Source of the DNA: Halodurantibacterium daqingensis
GTDB lineage: Bacteria; Pseudomonadota; Alphaproteobacteria; Rhodobacterales; Rhodobacteraceae
Assembly (NCBI RefSeq): GCF_042666235.1
Contig: NZ_JBHTFQ010000008.1
Location: 1-64,000 of the forward strand
Length of the DNA stretch: 64,000 nucleotides
Reading direction: 5' to 3'
Shown here piece by piece: positions 60,035 to 64,000 of this stretch. The first letter of the stretch is position 1, and each line of letters opens with the position of its first letter. The notes below the pieces were generated by a model. That model saw nothing but the letters and a program-made list of their open reading frames with translations, had not been told where the DNA came from and made no database searches. The translations under genes and the position numbers were made by a program.

Positions 60035-60461
60035 CTCCGCTATGCTGCTCTCTCCATTTGGCGGGCCGGCACTGGCTCCAGTATATCCATGATCGAGAGT
60101 TTGTCGGTCCAGGTCCAGCCCCTTGCCGGAAGGTAGTGCCAGAGCGGCCGCGCAGGTTCCATCCGCCGAGGTGCATGCCTGGGCGTGACCACAAAAAGGA
60201 GCGCGAGCACCAGACCGCACGCTGCCGCACCCGCTTTGCGGGGCATTTGAGCGGCCGCAACGACGGGAAACGGATCACCGGTGTCGCCGCGGGATTTTGC
60301 CGGTGGTGATGCCACGCATGCGTCCGGCGCCCAGTGTTTCCCAAACTGCTGGTCGGGCTCCGGCTTTTAAAAAGTCAGTGTTCTTGACCCGGGGGATCTG
60401 CATTGTTCCTGCGACGAAATGATCAAGGACGGCGGCGCGCTCCCGCGGCCCAGGAGGAAAC
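60035..60461. other. Divergent region between rpoN and the acyl-CoA synthetase
   Basis: No certain gene in 427 bp. A short minus-strand frame (60040-60246) ends just before rpoN. AGGAGG precedes the synthetase ATG. I found no convincing -24/-12 site facing either gene. Confidence 0.4.
60040..60246 (-). CDS. Possible small membrane-anchored protein upstream of rpoN
   Basis: A 68-codon frame from the ATG at 60246 gives one hydrophobic segment (AGAAACGLVLALLFVV) after a basic start, then a polar tail. It stops five bases before the rpoN ATG, which would suit translational coupling. There is no clear ribosome binding site and no recognised family, so it may be chance. Confidence 0.22.
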   Translation of the reverse strand: MPRKAGAAACGLVLALLFVVTPRHAPRRMEPARPLWHYLPARGWTWTDKLSIMDILEPVPARQMERAA

Positions 60462-62552
60462 ATGACGGATCACGCCAGTATCACGGCCAAGGCGGCACTT
60501 GATGCCATGTTCCGGCCGCGCCGCGTTGCCATTGTCGGCGCCTCGGCCGATGCCACCAAGACAGGCGGTCGGCCGGTGAACTACCTGCGCGAACACGGGT
60601 TTACCGGCGACATCTATCCGATCAATCCCAAGGTCAGCGACATCGGGGGGCTTGCGTGCTACCCTTCGGTGGCGGCCCTTCCAGAAACGCCAGATGCGGC
60701 GATCGTCCTGCTGGGGGCCGAACGGGCGCATCTTGCCGTGCGCGACCTGGCCGAGCGCGGCACGAAGCTGGCCATCGTCCTTGCCAGCGGCTTTGGCGAA
60801 GCCGGCCCCGCAGGCCAGGTCCTGCAGGATCAGTTGCGCGCGGCGGCCGGCAACATGCGGCTTCTGGGGCCGAACACGATCGGCGCCATGGATCTGCACC
60901 GACGCATCGTCCTGTCAGCCAGTGGCGCACTTGAGGGCAAGGACCTGCCGCAAGGCGGGATATCGCTTGCCTCGCAAAGCGGCGGCATCCTTGGCGCCTT
61001 GCTGTCGCGGGCCACGGCACGCGGCATCGGTTTTGCCAAGCTCGCCTCCACCGGGAACGAGATCGACCTCGATCTGGCGGATCTGGTGGATTACTATGCA
61101 GATGACGAAGGCACGCGCGTGATCGCCGTCTATGCCGAGGGCATTCGCTCGGTCGAGCGGTTCCGCGCGGCAACCGAACGTGCGCGCGAGGCCGGCAAGC
61201 CGGTGGTCGTGTTCAAGGTGGGCCGTTCGGAGTTCGGCGCGCGTGCGGCCGTGTCGCATACCGGCGCGATGGCGGGCGAGGATCGCGTCTATGATGCGCT
61301 GTTCCGACAATGCGGCGTGATCCGCGCCGAAAGCTTCAGCGATCTGCTCGACATCCCTGCCATGCTTGCTGCAGCCCGTCCGATGCGGGGCCGGCGCGTG
61401 GCGGTCCTTACCTCGACCGGGGGCGCTGGCAGTCTTGTCGCGGATGCCTGCGGGATGGCGGGACTTGATGTGCCCCTGCTTGATGAACCGACCGCCGCGA
61501 CCCTTGCCGGGATCCTGAAGACCGACGCGCCGATGACCGCAAATCCCGTCGATGTTACCCTCGCCGGCGTCAAGCCCGAGGTGATGACCGCCGCGACCCG
61601 GGCGCTTCTCGCCTCGGACAGCGTGGACGGGCTGGTGGTGATCGTGGGCTCTTCGGCACTTGCCCAGCCCGAGGTCGCCGTGGGTGCGCTGACACAGGGT
61701 GCCGCCAGCAGCCAGAAGCCGCTGATCGCCTATGTCAGCCCGGATGCGCCGCATATCCTGCGCCATCTGAATCAGCAGGGCATCCCCGCCTTCACCGCGC
61801 CCGAGGCCTGTGCCGTAGCGCTGGAGGCGTCCCGGCCGCTGGCCTCTGTCTCCGCCGCCGCTGCCGCCGCGCCGCCGGCCCCCCCGACCGATCTGCGCAG
61901 CGGCACGCTGAACGAGGCAGAGGCACGCGCCCTGTTCGCCCGTTATGGGCTGCAGGGTGCCGAACAGCGCATCGTCCGGACGCCCGAAGAAGCCGTCGCC
62001 GCCGCGCAGGAGATCGGAGGCCCGGTGGTGCTGAAGGTGCTGTCGCAGGCCATTGCCCACAAATCGGATATCGGCGGCGTGAAGGTCGGCCTTGACGCCA
62101 AAACCATCGGCCCCGCACTGACCGACATGGCCGCCCACCTTGCGGCACAGGATGCGCCGGGGATCGAGGGCTATCTGGTTCAGCAGATGCTGTCGGGCGG
62201 GGTCGAGTTCATTCTGGGCCTGCGCCACGATCCGCAACTTGGGCCGCTGGTCCTTCTTGGTGCCGGCGGCGTGATGGCCGAGATCATGGACGACGTTGCG
62301 ATCCGGCTGCTGCCGATCTCGAAGGCCGATGCAGAGGCGATGGTGGACGAACTGCGCCTGTCACGGCTGCTTGAGGGCTATCGTGGAAGCCCCGCCCTTG
62401 ATCGTGCGGCGCTGGTCACGGCGATCACAGATTTTGCCCGCATGGGTGAAAGCCTTGGGCGCCGTCTTGCCGAGGCTGAGATCAACCCGCTGTTTGTCCT
62501 GCCGGCGGGGAACGGTGTGGCTGCCGCCGATGGGCTCGCGGTGATCAACTGA
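60462..62552 (+). CDS. ADP-forming acyl-CoA synthetase, second copy
   Basis: A 696-residue enzyme with the same domain order as the one at 32083: CoA-binding (RPRRVAIVGASADATKTGGRP), phospho-His loop AAVSHTGAMAG, and C-terminal ATP-grasp (VVLKVLSQAIAHKSDIGGVKVG). An Ala/Pro-rich linker near residues 462-478 joins the halves. It should convert a free acid to its CoA ester with ADP release. Divergent from the rpoN gene; its natural acid may come from cleavage of the compound imported by the sigma-54 module, but this is only suggested by position. Confidence 0.9.
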   Translation: MTDHASITAKAALDAMFRPRRVAIVGASADATKTGGRPVNYLREHGFTGDIYPINPKVSDIGGLACYPSVAALPETPDAAIVLLGAERAHLAVRDLAERGTKLAIVLASGFGEAGPAGQVLQDQLRAAAGNMRLLGPNTIGAMDLHRRIVLSASGALEGKDLPQGGISLASQSGGILGALLSRATARGIGFAKLASTGNEIDLDLADLVDYYADDEGTRVIAVYAEGIRSVERFRAATERAREAGKPVVVFKVGRSEFGARAAVSHTGAMAGEDRVYDALFRQCGVIRAESFSDLLDIPAMLAAARPMRGRRVAVLTSTGGAGSLVADACGMAGLDVPLLDEPTAATLAGILKTDAPMTANPVDVTLAGVKPEVMTAATRALLASDSVDGLVVIVGSSALAQPEVAVGALTQGAASSQKPLIAYVSPDAPHILRHLNQQGIPAFTAPEACAVALEASRPLASVSAAAAAAPPAPPTDLRSGTLNEAEARALFARYGLQGAEQRIVRTPEEAVAAAQEIGGPVVLKVLSQAIAHKSDIGGVKVGLDAKTIGPALTDMAAHLAAQDAPGIEGYLVQQMLSGGVEFILGLRHDPQLGPLVLLGAGGVMAEIMDDVAIRLLPISKADAEAMVDELRLSRLLEGYRGSPALDRAALVTAITDFARMGESLGRRLAEAEINPLFVLPAGNGVAAADGLAVIN

Positions 62553-62560
62553 GGCAATCC

Positions 62561-62584
62561 CGGGCGCAATACTCATTGCGCCCG
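62561..62584 (+). terminator. Terminator hairpin of the acyl-CoA synthetase
   Basis: CGGGCGCAAT and ATTGCGCCCG form a perfect 10-bp stem with an ACTC loop, nine bases after the stop. No T-run follows. A second hairpin comes eight bases later. Confidence 0.6.
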
Positions 62585-62823
62585 CGACCCCGGCACCGAA
62601 ACACCCGGTGCCACACCACCGGCGCAGCCGCACCGATGTCGAAACCGCGGCGCGCCGACCAGAGGGTCAGCGCGCCCTTGGTTTCACAGCCTGCGAAGAG
62701 TGTGAATGGGCGGATCTGTCGCCGGGGATCATTCCTCACTCGACATACGGGTTTCACGCGCGAAAAAAGCTTGAAGAGGCAGCCGCTATCGCTGCTTGGA
62801 CAGCACCCTGTTCGGACCCTGTC

Positions 62824-62850
62824 GTCGGGCCGGAATTACGCCGGCCCGAC
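62824..62850 (-). terminator. Terminator hairpin of the enoyl-CoA hydratase gene
   Basis: GTCGGGCCGG pairs with CCGGCCCGAC (10 bp, seven-base loop), 11 bases beyond the minus-strand gene's stop. No T-run. Confidence 0.55.
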
Positions 62851-62861
62851 CGTCAAATCCG

Positions 62862-63671
62862 TCAGCCGCCGCTCTTGTTCAGGAACGCTTCGACCGAGGC
62901 GCGGTGCTCGCCCGTGGTATAACAGATTGCCTGTGCCTCGCGGCCAAGGGCGAAGATTTCATCGGCGCTGCGCTCGAATGTCTGGTCGATGATGGCTTTG
63001 GTCAGCGCCACCGCCGCGGGCGAGCCCTGGCTGAGTTCTGCCGCCCAGGCGCGGGCCTCGGCCAGCAGATCGCCGCTGCCGATCCGGTCGATCATGCCGA
63101 TGGCCAGCGCCTCTTCCGACTCGATCACCCGCCCGCTCAGGATCAGTTCCTTTGCACGCACCAGCCCGACACGGCGCGGCAGGAAGTACATCCCGCCGCC
63201 GTCCGAAACGAGCCCGCGTTTCACGAAACTCATCGACATCTTGGCACCGGGAACGGCGATGATGAAATCGCAGCACAGCGCCATGTCCAGCCCCAGCCCG
63301 AAGGCCGCGCCATTGACCGCGGCAATCACCGGCTTGGTCATGGTGTGTATCGCGCTGATGCCGCGATGGGTCTGTTTCTGCCGCTTCCAGCCGTTGAAGG
63401 CCACATCGCCCGGCGCGGCCTCAAGCCGGCTGCGCATCCCGCTGACATCGCCGCCGGAACAGAAGCCCTTGCCGGCCCCGGTCAGCACCACGGCGCGCAC
63501 GTCGCGCGCGGCATCCGCCCAGTCGAAGGCTGCGATCAGTTCGGCGCGCATCGCATCATTGATGGCGTTACGCACATCCGGCCGGTTCAGCGTGATCGTC
63601 GCAATGCCCGCGGCCACCTCGACCACGACATAGGTCATCGCCTGGGGCATCCCGTTCGAGACTTGGTTCAT
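62862..63671 (-). CDS. Enoyl-CoA hydratase/isomerase family protein
   Basis: A 269-residue crotonase-fold enzyme. The oxyanion-hole segments are GKGFCSGGDVSGM and NGAAFGLGLDMALCCDF. The usual catalytic Glu positions are not both obvious (MALCCDF, VKRGLVSDGGGMYFLP), so it may be an isomerase or another crotonase rather than a classic hydratase. The ATG at 63671 follows AAGGA. It lies downstream of the PrpD-like gene and probably shares its transcript. Confidence 0.83.
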   Translation of the reverse strand: MNQVSNGMPQAMTYVVVEVAAGIATITLNRPDVRNAINDAMRAELIAAFDWADAARDVRAVVLTGAGKGFCSGGDVSGMRSRLEAAPGDVAFNGWKRQKQTHRGISAIHTMTKPVIAAVNGAAFGLGLDMALCCDFIIAVPGAKMSMSFVKRGLVSDGGGMYFLPRRVGLVRAKELILSGRVIESEEALAIGMIDRIGSGDLLAEARAWAAELSQGSPAAVALTKAIIDQTFERSADEIFALGREAQAICYTTGEHRASVEAFLNKSGG

Positions 63672-63698
63672 GAAGTTGTTATCCTTGTATCCAGTAGG

Positions 63699-64000
63699 TC
63701 AGTTCCGGCCCGCAAGGGCCAGCGGACGGGCCAGCGCCCCCAGGCAATCCCCCGCCACGAGGATCTGTTCCCGCAGGGGCGCAACGGTCGCCGGGTCAAG
63801 CACCGCACCGGCAAGTTCGTCGAACTTCGCCGCCAGCTCGGCATCGCTCAGCGGGTCATCCGGATCGCCCTTGCGGGTTTGCTGAAACCGCTCCAGCACC
63901 CGTCCATCAGTCAGTTCCACCCGAACACGCGCCATCCGGCGGCGCGGATAGGCAGCGGCAATCCCGGCATCGACGGCAACGGTAACCCGCGGCATCACCG
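63699..64000 (-). CDS. MmgE/PrpD family protein, C-terminal part (runs off the window)
   Basis: The last ~100 residues (VTVAVDAGIAAAYPRRRMARVRVELTDGRV, TRKGDPDDPLSDAELAAKF) match the end of MmgE/PrpD proteins, where the RKGDP-x-x-P-LSDxExxxKF motif is diagnostic. The rest lies to the right of position 64000. The family includes 2-methylcitrate dehydratase and related hydro-lyases acting on tricarboxylic or branched acids. Confidence 0.8.
   Translation of the reverse strand, partial: VMPRVTVAVDAGIAAAYPRRRMARVRVELTDGRVLERFQQTRKGDPDDPLSDAELAAKFDELAGAVLDPATVAPLREQILVAGDCLGALARPLALAGRN

Larger units (their letters stand above)
62553..62861. other. Convergent intergenic region with three hairpins
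   Basis: No gene. It contains perfect inverted repeats at 62561-62584, 62592-62612 (GGCACCG with CGGTGCC) and 62824-62850, as expected between convergent genes. Confidence 0.5.

Noticed and set aside
60349..60368. GG-N10-GC in CTGGTCGGGCTCCGGC upstream of the acyl-CoA synthetase as a third sigma-54 promoter
   Set aside because: The spacing is right but neither box matches beyond TGG and GC. In GC-rich DNA this pattern is expected by chance.
1..64000. CRISPR arrays, tRNA, rRNA or a replication origin
   Set aside because: I saw no regularly spaced repeats, no tRNA-like cloverleaf end sequences, no rRNA and no iteron cluster or rep gene.

Overview
The window is about 64 kb of high-GC DNA whose gene content (TRAP and ABC uptake operons, a Rhizobium-type rha locus, an extra sigma-54 factor, acyl-CoA catabolism) points to an alphaproteobacterium, most likely of the Rhodobacterales/Paracoccus type. 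It reads as an accessory, catabolic part of a chromosome, chromid or megaplasmid. I saw no tRNA, rRNA, CRISPR array or replication origin.

Layout. 1-7850 is a scarred region. It holds a broken SRPBCC/small membrane protein/DUF1801 operon cut by an IS5-family element, remnants of IS3 and IS630 elements, gene fragments (exonuclease, LysR, MarR), and three intact genes: a CPBP-like membrane protein, a Tat-exported amidohydrolase and a divergent TetR regulator. 7852-16784 is a complete-looking non-phosphorylative acid-sugar/6-deoxysugar module: LacI regulator, enolase-superfamily dehydratase and FAH-family hydrolase on the minus strand, facing TRAP dctQMP, a lactonase-like amidohydrolase, an SDR and a Gfo/Idh/MocA dehydrogenase. 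17273-27851 is the L-rhamnose locus in the Rhizobium arrangement: rhaD-rhaI divergent from rhaR-S-T-P-Q-U-K. 27852-29404 and 36204-38239 are graveyards of transposase and gene fragments, including an IS256-type remnant lying inside a split IS30-type remnant. Between them, 29405-36203 encodes a PrpF-like isomerase and a tight acyl-CoA dehydrogenase/ADP-forming acyl-CoA synthetase/FadJ-like operon.

38240-48666 is an amino- or imino-acid catabolic system. On the minus strand are a polar amino-acid ABC importer, a lysine-6-dehydrogenase/saccharopine-reductase-like enzyme and a LysR regulator. On the plus strand are a DadA-like oxidase with ferredoxin-like and HcnB-like partners, an aldehyde dehydrogenase, a DapB paralogue whose catalytic histidine pair is replaced, and a DapA paralogue.

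49191-60034 is the most unusual part: a self-contained sigma-54 module. It has a compact rpoN paralogue, a dppABCDF peptide-type importer, a C45-family Ntn hydrolase, a sigma-54 activator with no sensory domain, and an AtuA-like (DUF1446) plus DUF4387 pair. Good -24/-12 promoters lie before dppA and before the AtuA-like gene, so the module appears to have its own sigma factor, activator and targets. A second ADP-forming acyl-CoA synthetase, an enoyl-CoA hydratase and the end of an MmgE/PrpD-like gene close the window.
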